A stretch of 64,000 nt of DNA, taken from Cellulomonas fimi ATCC 484. GTDB lineage: Bacteria > Actinomycetota > Actinomycetes > Actinomycetales > Cellulomonadaceae. The stretch covers positions 3,038,001 to 3,102,000 of the forward strand of contig NC_015514.1 in assembly GCF_000212695.1 (NCBI RefSeq), written 5' to 3'. Under the pieces are notes generated by a model. The model saw only the letters and a program-made list of their open reading frames with translations, was not told where the DNA came from and did not search any database. Positions within the stretch are counted from its first letter, which is position 1. The number at the start of each line of letters is the position of its first letter. Positions 23,379-33,085 of the stretch are shown here, piece after piece. A program made the translations under genes and the position numbers.

Positions 23379-24365
23379 GTGAGTGCCGACGAGGTCATCG
23401 CCCTGCCGCCCGCGTTCAGCGGCCAGCGGCTGGACTGGCGTGACCTGCCCCGGCACGTCCGGTCCCGGATCAGCGAGCTCGCGGGCGCCCAGGTGAGCGC
23501 CGAGACGAGCGCGACCAGCGGCTTCAGCCCCGGCTTCGCCGCCGTGCTCGAGATCGCGGACGGTCGCGGCGTGTTCGTCAAGGCCGTCTCGGCCGAGCAG
23601 AACCCCGTCTCGCCGCACCTCGCGCGTGCCGAGGTCCGCGTCGCCGCCGCGCTCCCGCCGCAGGTCCCCGCGCCCCGGCTGCTGTGGTCCGACGACGACG
23701 GCGACTGGGTCCTGCTCGGCTTCGAGGTCGTGCACGGCCGCTCCCCCGAGCTGCCCTGGCGTCCCACCGACCTCGACGCCGTCGCGGACGCCGTGGGAGC
23801 GCTTGCCGACGTCGAGCCGCTGCCCGGCCACGACCTGCCCCGCACCGACGACCAGCTCGCGGACGACTTCACCGGCTGGCGGCACATGGCCGAGCTCGAC
23901 GAGCCGACCCGCGAGGGCGTCGTCGCCCGCGCCGGCGACCTCGGCCTGTGGGCGCGCGCGCACCACGAGCAGCTCGTGCTGTGGGAGCAGGAGGCCCTGC
24001 GGGTGTGCGCGGGCGACGCGCTCGTGCACGGCGACCTGCGCGCCGACAACGTCATGATCGACGACCAGCACCGCGTCTGGCTCATCGACTGGCCGCACGC
24101 GTCGATCGGCGCACCCTGGCTGGACTGGGCGTTCATGCTCCCGAGCGTCGCGCTGCAGGGCGGCGGCGACCCGGTCACGAACTTCCGCAAGCACGCCGTG
24201 TCCGAGGGGGTGAGCGACGACGACCTGCGCGCCGTCCTCGCCGGGCTGGCCGGCTACTTCGTCAACAGCTCGCTTCAGCCGCCGCCGCCCGGCATCCCCA
24301 ACCTGCGCCGGTTCCAGGCCGCCCAGGGCGTCGCGACCCTCCGCTGGCTCCGCGACCTCACCTGA
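23379..24365 (+). CDS. Aminoglycoside-phosphotransferase-fold kinase
   Basis: The protein has 328 residues from GTG 23379; an ATG three codons earlier is also possible. The APH fold is shown by the catalytic loop ALVHGDLRADNVMID (Brenner motif with its Asp and Asn) and the metal-binding LIDWPHASIGAPWLDWAF. The N-lobe contains GVFVKAVS with the ATP lysine. Such proteins phosphorylate small alcohols, amino sugars or antibiotics. This one lacks a resistance-gene context, so a metabolic or unknown substrate is likelier. It is divergent from the desulfurase operon. Confidence 0.88.
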   Translation: MSADEVIALPPAFSGQRLDWRDLPRHVRSRISELAGAQVSAETSATSGFSPGFAAVLEIADGRGVFVKAVSAEQNPVSPHLARAEVRVAAALPPQVPAPRLLWSDDDGDWVLLGFEVVHGRSPELPWRPTDLDAVADAVGALADVEPLPGHDLPRTDDQLADDFTGWRHMAELDEPTREGVVARAGDLGLWARAHHEQLVLWEQEALRVCAGDALVHGDLRADNVMIDDQHRVWLIDWPHASIGAPWLDWAFMLPSVALQGGGDPVTNFRKHAVSEGVSDDDLRAVLAGLAGYFVNSSLQPPPPGIPNLRRFQAAQGVATLRWLRDLT

Positions 24366-24466
24366 CCTCGCGCCCGGGGTGCCACGATCCCGCCACGGGC
24401 ACGTGGGGCGCCCGGGATCGTCGCGAACGACGAGGCGAGCGCCGCCGCCGCCCGGACGGTCGACGG

Positions 24467-24782
24467 GTGGGTGCCGCTACGCGGCCCCACCCTCCGCTGC
24501 GCTCCGGCTCAGCCCTCGGGTCCACGGTCGAGCTGGGCCTGCGCTTCGCTGCGGGCGGGCGCCGCTACGCGACCCCCACCCTCCGCTGCGCTCCGGCTCA
24601 GCCCTCGGGTTCACGGTCGGGCTGCTCCTGCGCTCCGCTGCGGGCGGGTGCCACTACGCGGCCCCACCCTCCGCTGCGCTGCGGCTCAGCCCTCGGGTTC
24701 ACGGTCGGGCTGCTCCTGCGCTCCGCTGCGGGTGGGTGCCGCTACGCGGCCCCACCCTCCGCTGCGCTCCGGCTCAGCCCTC
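24467..24782. repeat. Four tandem copies of an 88-bp repeat
   Basis: The word CCACCCTCCGCTGCGCT starts at 24487, 24576, 24664 and 24752, spacings of 89, 88 and 88 bp, and the intervening sequence is nearly identical. Because 88 is not a multiple of three, the copies fall in different frames and cannot be one coding repeat. The array fills the gap between two convergent genes, and its last copy runs over the etfA stop codon. The leading 100 bp (24366-24466) holds nothing I recognise. Confidence 0.85.
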
Positions 24783-25772
24783 GGACTTCAGACGGCGGAG
24801 CTCCGCCGCCGCCTGCGGCAGCACCGTGAACAGGTCGCCGACGACACCGAAGTCGGCGATCTCGAAGATGGGGGCGTCGGCGTCGGAGTTGACCGCGACG
24901 ATCGTGCCGGACGCCTGCATGCCGCCCCGGTGGTGCACCGCGCCGGAGACGCCCGCCCCGATGTAGAGCCGCGGCGAGACGGTGACGCCGGTCTGGCCGA
25001 TCTGCGCGTCGTGCCCGATCCAGCCCTCGTCGGTCGCGACGCGGGTCGCACCGACGGCGCCGCCGAGCACGTCGGCGAGCTCCTCGACCGCGGAGAAGTC
25101 CCCCTCGGTGCCGCGGCCGCCGACGACGACGACGTGCGCGCTGCCCAGGTCGGGGCGGCCGCTGGAGGGCCGCTCGGTGCGCTCCACGAGGGTCACGCGG
25201 CGGGCGCCGGCGGACACCGCCACCGGGTGCTCGACGACGGCCGGCGCGACGGGTGCGGCAGCAGCCTCGACGGTGACGGAGTTGGCCTTCACGGCGACGA
25301 CGGCGAGCGGCGCGGTCACGGCGCAGCGGGTGCTCCACGTGCCGGCGAAGACGGTCTTGCTCGCGACGTACCGGCCGTCCTCCACGACGAGCCCGTCGGC
25401 GTCGGTGACGACCCCGGCACCGGTCGCCACGGCGAGGCGCGCGGCGGCCTCCTTGTTCTCGAACGAGGAGACGAGGAGCACGAGGCGCGCACCGGTCGCG
25501 TCGACGAGCGAGCCGAGCGCCTCGGCGAGGACGGCGGACAGGTGCAGGTCGGCGTCCGCGACGAGACGGTGGACGTGCGTGACGCCGAGCGTCCCGAGCT
25601 CGACGAGCACCTCGGCCGGCGGCTCGCCCGCGCCGGCCCACGCGCCGTGCACGCCGGCCCCGCCGGACAGCCCGGCGGCGAGCGTGACGATCTCGCGGAC
25701 GGGGCTGCGCAGCGTGCCGTCGGGCGTGTGGTCGAGCAGGACGAGCACGGGCGCGGCGGTCAGGTCGGTCAC
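24774..25772 (-). CDS. etfA: Electron transfer flavoprotein alpha subunit
   Basis: The protein has 332 residues from GTG 25772. The C-terminal FAD-binding domain is diagnostic: YIGAGVSGAVHHRGGMQASG, then TIVAVNSDADAPIFEIADFG and VGDLFTVLP. VVVVGGRGTEGDFSAVEELA and GWIGHDAQIGQTG are also typical. With EtfB it carries electrons from acyl-CoA and related dehydrogenases to the membrane quinone pool. No dehydrogenase gene is adjacent. It lies 52 bp after etfB, in one operon. The stop codon lies within the last 88-bp repeat. Confidence 0.96.
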   Translation of the reverse strand: MTDLTAAPVLVLLDHTPDGTLRSPVREIVTLAAGLSGGAGVHGAWAGAGEPPAEVLVELGTLGVTHVHRLVADADLHLSAVLAEALGSLVDATGARLVLLVSSFENKEAAARLAVATGAGVVTDADGLVVEDGRYVASKTVFAGTWSTRCAVTAPLAVVAVKANSVTVEAAAAPVAPAVVEHPVAVSAGARRVTLVERTERPSSGRPDLGSAHVVVVGGRGTEGDFSAVEELADVLGGAVGATRVATDEGWIGHDAQIGQTGVTVSPRLYIGAGVSGAVHHRGGMQASGTIVAVNSDADAPIFEIADFGVVGDLFTVLPQAAAELRRLKSEG

Positions 25773-25824
25773 GGCGTTCTCGATTCTCGGGTCGTGCGGG
25801 TGCGAGGGAGCGGGGAGCGCGAGC

Positions 25825-26622
25825 TCAGACGAGCTTGTGCTCGACGAGGTACTGCGCGAGCCGGACGCCCGCGGTGCCGTCGTCGTTCACGAGCACGCGG
25901 TCCTCGCGCGCGGGCCGGGCGGCCGCGGCGACGACCTGGGTGCGGGCACCTGCGGCACCCACCTCCGTGGGGTCGACGCCGAGGTCGGCGAGCGCGAGCG
26001 TCGTCACCGGCTTCTTGCGGGCCGCCATGATCCCCTTGAAGTTCGGGTACCGCGGCTCGTTCGCCTGGTCGGTGACCGAGACGACGGCGGGCAGCGGCGC
26101 CTCGAGCACCTCGGTGGCGTGGTCGAGGTTGCGGCGCACGCGGACGGTGCGCGCGGCGACGTCGACGGTGAGCTCGGCGCCGAGCGGCAGCGCGGGCAGG
26201 TCGAGGAGCTGCGCGAGGGCCGTCGGCAGCAGCGACGTGAGGCCGTCGAGGCCCGCCATGCCCGTCACGACGAGGTCGACGGGCGTCTGCGCGTCGAGGT
26301 GCCGGACGGCCGCGGCGAGCACGCGGGCGGTGCCGAGCGCGTCGGACCCCGCGATCGCGTCGTCGACGACGTGCACGGCCTCGTCGGCGCCCATCTGCAG
26401 GCCCTTGCGGACCGCGTCGACGGCGTCGTCGGGCCCGACGGTGAGGACCGTGACGGACCCGTCGCCTGCTCCCTCGACGAGTGCGAGCGCGGCCTCGACG
26501 GCGTTCTCGTCCAGCTCGTTGAGCGTGCCGTCCCCGCCGTCGCGCACCGCGCGACCGTCGGGGCCCAGGGCCCGCTCCGACTGGATGTCCGGGACGTGCT
26601 TCACGCAGACGACGATCCTCAC
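25825..26622 (-). CDS. etfB: Electron transfer flavoprotein beta subunit
   Basis: The protein has 265 residues from GTG 26622. The sequence opens VRIVVCVKHVPDIQSE. NELDENAVEAALAL, VTGMAGLDGLTSLLP and SVTDQANEPRYPNFKGIMAARKK are the EtfB AMP-binding and signature regions. TAACGT (26630-26635) ends 7 nt before the start, suggesting a leaderless message. Gene order etfB-etfA is standard. It is divergent from glgX. Confidence 0.96.
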   Translation of the reverse strand: MRIVVCVKHVPDIQSERALGPDGRAVRDGGDGTLNELDENAVEAALALVEGAGDGSVTVLTVGPDDAVDAVRKGLQMGADEAVHVVDDAIAGSDALGTARVLAAAVRHLDAQTPVDLVVTGMAGLDGLTSLLPTALAQLLDLPALPLGAELTVDVAARTVRVRRNLDHATEVLEAPLPAVVSVTDQANEPRYPNFKGIMAARKKPVTTLALADLGVDPTEVGAAGARTQVVAAAARPAREDRVLVNDDGTAGVRLAQYLVEHKLV

Positions 26623-26749
26623 GCCCGGAACGTTACCTTCCGCCGCGCCCGCCCCGGACCGCCGTGTCGACAGGCGGAAGGCCGCCGCGGTCCCGACCCG
26701 GACGCACGCCCGACCCACGCCCGACACGCACGTCCCGCACAATGTCGGG

Positions 26750-28957
26750 GTGACCACGCCCTTCCCGTCCCGACGGCCGCCCCGGCTCGGCGTCCACGTC
26801 ACGGACCAGGGCGTCGACGTCGCGGTCCTGGCCGCGCACGCCACCGCGGTCGAGCTCTGCCTGTTCGACGGCGTCGAGGGCACCCTGACGGAGCGCCGCA
26901 TCACGCTGTCCGGCCCGGTGCACGGCGTGTTCTCCGCGTCCGTGCCGGGGATCCGCGCGGGCCAGCGCTACGGCTTCCGTGCGCACGGGCCGTGGAACCC
27001 GGCGGCGGGCCTGCGCTACAACCCGACGAAGCTGCTCGTCGACCCGTACGCGCGCGGCCTGCTGGGCGAGGTCGAGCACGTCCCGCAGACGTACGGCCAC
27101 GTGGTCGGCCCGGACCTGCGGGGCGACCCCTACGGCCCGCCCGACCACCGCGACTCGGCGGGGCACGTGCCGTTCTCGGTGGTCGTCGACACGCGCGACC
27201 TGCGCAGCCCCGACCCGACGACCAACCGGCCGTGGACGCCCTGGTCGCGCACGGTCGTGTACGAGGCGCACGTCAAGGGCCTGACGGCGCTGCACGACGC
27301 GCTGCCGACCGAGCTGCGGGGCACCTACGCCGGGCTCGCGCACCCCGCGGTCCTCGACCACCTGCTGGGCCTGGGTGTGACGGCGGTCGAGCTGCTTCCG
27401 GTGCACGCGTTCTCCTCCGAGCCGCACCTCGTCGAGAAGGGCCTGACGAACTACTGGGGCTACTCGACGCTCGGCTTCTTCGCGCCGCACGCGGCGTACG
27501 CGACGAGGGAGGCGCGCGCCCTGGGCCCGGCCGCGGTGCTGGACGAGGTGCGCACGACCGTGCACGCGCTGCACGAGGCGGGCCTCGAGGTGCTGCTCGA
27601 CGTGGTCTACAACCACACGTGCGAGGGCGGGCTGCCCGGGCAGCACCTGTCGTGGCGCGGGCTCGACTCGGCGCTGTACTACGCGCACGACGGCGGCGTC
27701 CCGGCGCGGCTCGCGGACGTCACGGGCACCGGCAACACGCTGGACTTCCGCCGCCCCGAGGTCACGCGCATGACGCTCGACTCGCTGCGGTACTGGGCGG
27801 ACGTCGTCGGTGTGGACGGCTTCCGCTTCGACCTCGCGGTCACGCTGGGGCGCGACGTCGACGGCTTCACGCCGTACCACCCGCTGCTCGTCGCCGCGCA
27901 GGTCGACCCGAGCCTGCACGGGCTCAAGCTCGTCGCGGAGCCGTGGGACGTCGGCCCGGGCGGCTGGCGCACGGGCCAGTTCCCGGTGCCGTTCGCGGAG
28001 TGGAACGACCGGTTCCGCAACGCGACGCGGTCGTTCTGGCTCGCGGACCCGGCGCGCGCCGCGCACGGCCTGCCCGGGCACCGGGTGCGCGACCTCGCGA
28101 CGCGCCTGTCGGGGTCGGTCGACCTGTTCGGGCACACGGACCCGCCGCTCGTGCGCGGCCCGGTCGCGTCGGTCAACTACGTGACGGCGCACGACGGCTT
28201 CACGCTCGCGGACCTCGTCGCCTACGACCACAAGCACAACGCGGCGAACGGCGAGCAGAACCGCGACGGGACGGACGACAACCGGTCCTGGAACCACGGC
28301 ATCGAGGGCCCGGTGCGGCTGGACTCGCCGGGCGCGGACCTGCTGCCGCTGCGCCGCCGGTCGATCCGCAACCTGCTCGCGACGCTCGTCCTCGCGGCGG
28401 GCACCCCCATGATCACGGCGGGCGACGAGATGGGGCGCACGCAGCAGGGCAACAACAACGCCTACTGCCAGGACTCCGAGCTGTCGTGGGTGCGCTGGGA
28501 CGCCTCCCCGTGGCGCAAGGACCTGCTGGCGACGGCCCGGTGGCTGCTGCTGCTGCGTCGCCAGCACGCGGCGCTGCGCGCGGAGCGGTTCTACTCGGGA
28601 CGCCCGCTGCTGCCGGGCCGCCGGCCGGACCTGGCCTGGTACGACGCGCTCGGCACCCCGTTCGACCACGCGCGCTGGCACGACCCGGCGCTGCGCACGT
28701 TCCAGATGGTCCGCACGGCCCCGCCGCCGGGCGACGACACCGTGATGCTCGTGGTCAACGGCGCGCTGGACTCGGTCGACGTGGTGCTGGCGGACGAGCA
28801 CGGGGGCCGCTGGAGGCTGGCCTGGGACTCGGTGTGGGAGCACCCGCGCGACGAGCGTGCGGAGGCGATCGCGAGCGGCCTGCACGCGGCGCCGGGTGAC
28901 ACGACGGTGCTGGAGCCGCTGAGCATGCGCGTCTACGTGCAGGACCCGCCCGTCTGA
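26750..28957 (+). CDS. glgX: Glycogen debranching enzyme (isoamylase-type)
   Basis: The protein has 735 residues from GTG 26750. An N-terminal CBM48-like beta domain (about 1-150, with RYGFRAHGPWNPAAGLRYNP) precedes the GH13 barrel. Catalytic regions are VVYNHTCEG, the nucleophile Asp in DGFRFDLAV, the acid/base Glu in KLVAEPWDVGPGG and NYVTAHDGFT. NRSWNHGIEGP is typical of the GlgX/TreX group. It removes alpha-1,6 branches of glycogen. CACAAT ends 6 nt before the start (possible leaderless promoter). It stands at the head of a region rich in alpha-glucan genes. Confidence 0.96.
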   Translation: MTTPFPSRRPPRLGVHVTDQGVDVAVLAAHATAVELCLFDGVEGTLTERRITLSGPVHGVFSASVPGIRAGQRYGFRAHGPWNPAAGLRYNPTKLLVDPYARGLLGEVEHVPQTYGHVVGPDLRGDPYGPPDHRDSAGHVPFSVVVDTRDLRSPDPTTNRPWTPWSRTVVYEAHVKGLTALHDALPTELRGTYAGLAHPAVLDHLLGLGVTAVELLPVHAFSSEPHLVEKGLTNYWGYSTLGFFAPHAAYATREARALGPAAVLDEVRTTVHALHEAGLEVLLDVVYNHTCEGGLPGQHLSWRGLDSALYYAHDGGVPARLADVTGTGNTLDFRRPEVTRMTLDSLRYWADVVGVDGFRFDLAVTLGRDVDGFTPYHPLLVAAQVDPSLHGLKLVAEPWDVGPGGWRTGQFPVPFAEWNDRFRNATRSFWLADPARAAHGLPGHRVRDLATRLSGSVDLFGHTDPPLVRGPVASVNYVTAHDGFTLADLVAYDHKHNAANGEQNRDGTDDNRSWNHGIEGPVRLDSPGADLLPLRRRSIRNLLATLVLAAGTPMITAGDEMGRTQQGNNNAYCQDSELSWVRWDASPWRKDLLATARWLLLLRRQHAALRAERFYSGRPLLPGRRPDLAWYDALGTPFDHARWHDPALRTFQMVRTAPPPGDDTVMLVVNGALDSVDVVLADEHGGRWRLAWDSVWEHPRDERAEAIASGLHAAPGDTTVLEPLSMRVYVQDPPV

Positions 28958-29000
28958 CGTCCCCCTTCTGGACGTGCGACCTGTTGTGTACCGTCGCGAC

Positions 29001-30659
29001 ATGACGCACTCCCACGACGTCGTGGTCGTCGGCGCGGGCCTCGCGGGCCTGGTCGCCACCGCGGAGCTGCTCGCCGCCGGTCGCCGGGTCGTGCTGCTCG
29101 ACGCCGAGAACGCCGCGAGCCTCGGCGGGCAGGCGTTCTGGTCGTTCGGCGGGCTGTTCCTCGTGGACTCCCCCGAGCAGCGCCGGCTCGGCATCAAGGA
29201 CTCGGCCGAGCTCGCGCTGGCGGACTGGCTGGGGTCGGCGGACTTCGCCGACGACGGCTCCGACCGCTGGGGTCGCGCGTGGGCGGAGGGGTTCGTCGAC
29301 TTCGCGGCGGGTGACCTGCGGCCGTGGCTGCACGCGCAGGGCGTGCGGTGGTTCCCGCTCGTGCAGTGGGCCGAGCGCGGCGGGTACACCGCGGGCGGGC
29401 ACGGCAACACCGTGCCGCGCTTCCACGTCACGTGGGGCACGGGTCCGGGGATCCTCGAGCCGTTCGTCCGCACGCTGCTCGACGCGTACCGGGACGGCCG
29501 CGTCGACGTGCGCTTCCGGCACCGCGTGACCGCGCTGACCACGACCGACGGGCGCGTGACGGGCGTGCGCGGCGACGTCCTGGCGGACGACCGCGTCGAC
29601 CGCGCCGTGCCGAGCTCGCGGAAGGTCGTACGGCCCTTCGCGCTCGACGCCGCGGCGGTCGTCGTCGCGACGGGCGGCATCGGGGCGAACCACGACCTCG
29701 TGCGCGCGACCTGGCCCGCGGACGCGGGGCACCTGCCCGACCGGATGCTCTCGGGCGTCCCGGACCACGTGGACGGCTCCGGCATCGCGGCCGCGAGGGA
29801 CGCGGGCGGTGCGGTGGTGCACGCGGGGCGCATGTGGCACTACCCCGAGGGCATCGCGAACCACTCCCCGGTGTGGTCGCGGCACGGCATCCGGATCCTG
29901 CCGGGCCCGTCCTCGCTGTGGCTGGACGCCGACGGGCACCGGCTGCCGGTGCCGCTGTTCCCCGGCTTCGACTCCCTCGGCGCCCTGCGTCACATCACCG
30001 GGCGCGGCGACGACCACTCGTGGTTCGTGCTGGACAAGACCATCCTCGGCGCGGAGTTCGCGCTGTCCGGCTCGGAGCAGAACCCGGACCTCACCGGCCG
30101 GAGCGTCCCGCAGCTGCTGCAGCGGGTCCTGCCGGGTGCGGTCGGCCCGGTCGAGACGTTCGCGCAGGAGTCCGAGGAGTTCCTCTGGGCGGACACCCCG
30201 GCGGAGCTCGCGCGCCGCATGAACGCGCTCACGGGCTCGGACCGGATCGACGGCGACCGGCTCGAGCGGACCATCGTCGAGCGTGACCGCCAGGTGACGA
30301 GCGGCCTCGGCAAGGACCTCCAGGTCGTGGCGACCGCGATGGCGCGCCGGTACGTCGTCGACAAGGTGATCCGGGTCGCCAAGCCGCACCGCCTGCTCGA
30401 CCCCGCGCACGGCCCGCTGCTCGCCGTCCGCCTGTCGGTGCTGACCCGCAAGACGCTGGGCGGCCTGCACACCGACCTCGAGGGGCGCGTCCTGCGGCCC
30501 GACGGCGAGGTGCTGCCGGGGCTCTGGGCGGTCGGCGAGGCGTCGGGGTTCGGCGGCGGAGGGGCCCACGGGCACCGCGCGCTCGAGGGGACGTTCCTCG
30601 GCGGCTGCCTGTTCACGGGCCGCACGACCGGGCGCGCGCTGGCCTCCGCGCTCGGCTGA
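29001..30659 (+). CDS. FAD-dependent dehydrogenase, fumarate reductase/ketosteroid dehydrogenase-like
   Basis: The protein has 552 residues from ATG 29001; TACCGT ends 6 nt upstream, so it may be leaderless. The N-terminal dinucleotide-binding motif is VVVVGAGLAGLVATAELLAAG, one residue over in places, followed by an acidic strand end VVLLDAE. GQAFWSFGGLFLVDSPEQRR and the C-terminal GLWAVGEASGFGGGGAHGH close the FAD site. The layout matches the FAD-binding dehydrogenases related to KstD and to Mycobacterium Rv0785. The substrate is unknown. It sits between glgX and glgE but has no visible tie to glycogen metabolism. Confidence 0.88.
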   Translation: MTHSHDVVVVGAGLAGLVATAELLAAGRRVVLLDAENAASLGGQAFWSFGGLFLVDSPEQRRLGIKDSAELALADWLGSADFADDGSDRWGRAWAEGFVDFAAGDLRPWLHAQGVRWFPLVQWAERGGYTAGGHGNTVPRFHVTWGTGPGILEPFVRTLLDAYRDGRVDVRFRHRVTALTTTDGRVTGVRGDVLADDRVDRAVPSSRKVVRPFALDAAAVVVATGGIGANHDLVRATWPADAGHLPDRMLSGVPDHVDGSGIAAARDAGGAVVHAGRMWHYPEGIANHSPVWSRHGIRILPGPSSLWLDADGHRLPVPLFPGFDSLGALRHITGRGDDHSWFVLDKTILGAEFALSGSEQNPDLTGRSVPQLLQRVLPGAVGPVETFAQESEEFLWADTPAELARRMNALTGSDRIDGDRLERTIVERDRQVTSGLGKDLQVVATAMARRYVVDKVIRVAKPHRLLDPAHGPLLAVRLSVLTRKTLGGLHTDLEGRVLRPDGEVLPGLWAVGEASGFGGGGAHGHRALEGTFLGGCLFTGRTTGRALASALG

Positions 30660-30808
30660 GGGCGGACGCCGGCCGACCGCGCCCGGGCCCTGCACCACCG
30701 GGCACACCTCGCACATCCGCCCAGGTCGGGCACGTGCGACGCGTCTGCGCACGACACGGGCACCGCACCGGATGCCCACCCCGGGGGCGGGCGGATAGGT
30801 TCGGGACC

Positions 30809-33085
30809 GTGACGACTCCCCCGAAGTCCGGCGGCCGTTCGCGCCGCGCCGCGACCCGCCCGACGGTCGCCGACGCCCCTGCCGCCCCGACCTCGTCGCC
30901 CGCCGACGCGACCCCCGTCCCGACCCCCGCGCCCGCCGCGGTGACACCGCCCCCGACGCGTCGTCGCCGGACCGCCGCGGCCGCCACGCCGACCGGTCCC
31001 TCGGCGACGGCGCACGTCCCCGACCCGACGCCGGCACCGGCCCCCGCAGCCGCTCCGCGCACCGCGTCCGCGCCGGCCGCCGCGCCGGGCCCGGTGTCCG
31101 GCCCGGTCGGCCGCATCCCCGTGGTCGACGTGTCGCCGGTCGCGGAGGAGGGCCGTTTCCCGGCGAAGGCCGTGGTCGGCGAGGCGGTGCCTGTGCGCGC
31201 CACGGTGTTCCGCGAGGGGCACGACGCGGTCGCGGCGACGGCGGTGCTCGTCGACCCGGACGGTGCGGAGCACGCGCGTGTGCCGATGGTCGACGTCGCC
31301 CCGGGCCTGGACCGCTACGAGGCGCGCGTGGTCCCGGACCGCACGGGCGAGTGGTCGTTCCGCGTCGAGGGCTGGTCGGACCCGTTCGCGACGTGGGCGC
31401 ACGACGCGACGATCAAGGTCGCCGCGGGCATCGACGTCGAGCTCATGCTCACGGAGGGTGGGCTGCTGCTGGAGCGCGCCGCCGCACGGCCGGAGCTGCC
31501 CGAGGACGGTGCCCAGGTGCTGCGCGCCGCGGTCGCGGGGCTGCGGGACACGACGCGCACGCCTGCGGACCGACTCGCGGCGGGCCTGTCGCACGCCGTC
31601 CACGACACCCTGGCCGCGCACCCGCTCCGCGAGCTCGTGACGTCGTCGCGCACGTACCCGCTGCGCGTGGAGCGCCCGCTCGCCCTGGCGGGCTCGTGGT
31701 ACGAGATCTTCCCGCGCTCGCACGGCGCGGTGCGGGACGAGGCGACGGGCGAGTGGCGCTCGGGCACCCTGCGCACGGCCGCCGAGGACCTGCCGCGCAT
31801 CGCGGGCATGGGCTTCGACGTCGTCTACCTGACGCCGATCCACCCGATCGGCACGACGTATCGCAAGGGCCGCAACAACTCGCTGGACGCGCAGCCGGGC
31901 GACCCGGGCTCGCCGTACGCGATCGGCTCGGCGGCGGGCGGGCACGACGCGATCGAGCCGAGCCTCGGCACGTTCGACGACTTCGACGCGTTCGTCGCGC
32001 GCGCCCGGGACCTGGGCCTGGAGGTCGCGCTCGACGTGGCGCTCCAGTGCTCGCCGGACCATCCGTGGGTCACGGACCACCCCGAGTGGTTCACGACGCG
32101 CGCGGACGGCTCGATCGCGTACGCGGAGAACCCGCCGAAGAAGTACCAGGACATCTACCCGCTGAACTTCGACAACGACCCCGCGGGCATCTACGCGGAG
32201 GTCCGCCGGGTGCTGCAGGTGTGGATCGACCACGGCGTCACGCTGTTCCGCGTCGACAACCCGCACACGAAGCCGCTGGACTTCTGGGCGTGGATCCTCG
32301 CCGACGTCCGCAAGGACCACCCGGACGTCATCTTCCTGTCGGAGGCGTTCACGCGGCCGGCGATGATGCAGACGCTCGCGAAGATCGGCTTCCACCAGTC
32401 GTACACGTACTTCACGTGGCGGAACACGAAGGACGAGATCGAGGAGTACCTCGCGGAGGTCTCGGGCGAGCAGGGCGCGTGGATGCGCCCGTCGTTCTGG
32501 CCGACGACGCACGACATCCTGCCGCCGTACCTGCAGGCGACGGGTGGCCGCGGGTTCGCGGTGCGCGCGGTGCTCGCGGCGACGGGCTCGCCGACGTGGG
32601 GCATCTACTCGGGCTACGAGCTGGTCGAGGACGTGCCGCGTCCGGGTGTGGACGAGCAGATCGACAACGAGAAGTACGAGCTCAAGCCGCGTGACTGGTC
32701 GCGCGCGGAGGAGCTCGGCATCGCGCTGCTGCTCGGCAACCTCAACGCCGTCCGCAGGGCGCACCCGGCGCTGCAGCAGCTGCGCAACCTCGCGGTGCAC
32801 TCGACGACCGACGACGCGCTCGTCGCGTACTCGCGGCACCTCGACGCCCAGCACTCCCCGACGGGGCGGGCGGACACGGTCGTGACGATCGTCAACCTCG
32901 ACACGTGGAACGCGCGCGAGGGCGTCGTCCACCTCGACCTGGCCGCGCTGGGCCTGCCGGCGGACCGCCCGCTGCGCGCGCACGACCTGCTGACCGGCGA
33001 GACGTGGGAGTGGGGAGCGACGCCGTGGGTGCGTCTCGACCCCGCCGAGCGTCCCGCGCACGTGATCCACCTGGAGGTGGCGTGA
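30809..33085 (+). CDS. glgE: Alpha-1,4-glucan:maltose-1-phosphate maltosyltransferase
   Basis: The protein has 758 residues from GTG 30809. GlgE homology starts at about residue 101 ([10 protein letters not shown]). Before it lies a Pro/Ala/Thr tail of about 100 residues, and GTG 31094 is an alternative start. The N-domain precedes the GH13 barrel: [19 protein letters not shown], the nucleophile Asp in [11 protein letters not shown], the acid/base Glu in [10 protein letters not shown], and [18 protein letters not shown] ends 7 nt before GTG 30809, supporting that start as leaderless. GlgE extends alpha-glucan with maltose-1-phosphate. It is first of the coupled glgE-treS-pep2 operon. Confidence 0.96.
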   Translation: MTTPPKSGGRSRRAATRPTVADAPAAPTSSPADATPVPTPAPAAVTPPPTRRRRTAAAATPTGPSATAHVPDPTPAPAPAAAPRTASAPAAAPGPVSGPVGRIPVVDVSPVAEEGRFPAKAVVGEAVPVRATVFREGHDAVAATAVLVDPDGAEHARVPMVDVAPGLDRYEARVVPDRTGEWSFRVEGWSDPFATWAHDATIKVAAGIDVELMLTEGGLLLERAAARPELPEDGAQVLRAAVAGLRDTTRTPADRLAAGLSHAVHDTLAAHPLRELVTSSRTYPLRVERPLALAGSWYEIFPRSHGAVRDEATGEWRSGTLRTAAEDLPRIAGMGFDVVYLTPIHPIGTTYRKGRNNSLDAQPGDPGSPYAIGSAAGGHDAIEPSLGTFDDFDAFVARARDLGLEVALDVALQCSPDHPWVTDHPEWFTTRADGSIAYAENPPKKYQDIYPLNFDNDPAGIYAEVRRVLQVWIDHGVTLFRVDNPHTKPLDFWAWILADVRKDHPDVIFLSEAFTRPAMMQTLAKIGFHQSYTYFTWRNTKDEIEEYLAEVSGEQGAWMRPSFWPTTHDILPPYLQATGGRGFAVRAVLAATGSPTWGIYSGYELVEDVPRPGVDEQIDNEKYELKPRDWSRAEELGIALLLGNLNAVRRAHPALQQLRNLAVHSTTDDALVAYSRHLDAQHSPTGRADTVVTIVNLDTWNAREGVVHLDLAALGLPADRPLRAHDLLTGETWEWGATPWVRLDPAERPAHVIHLEVA

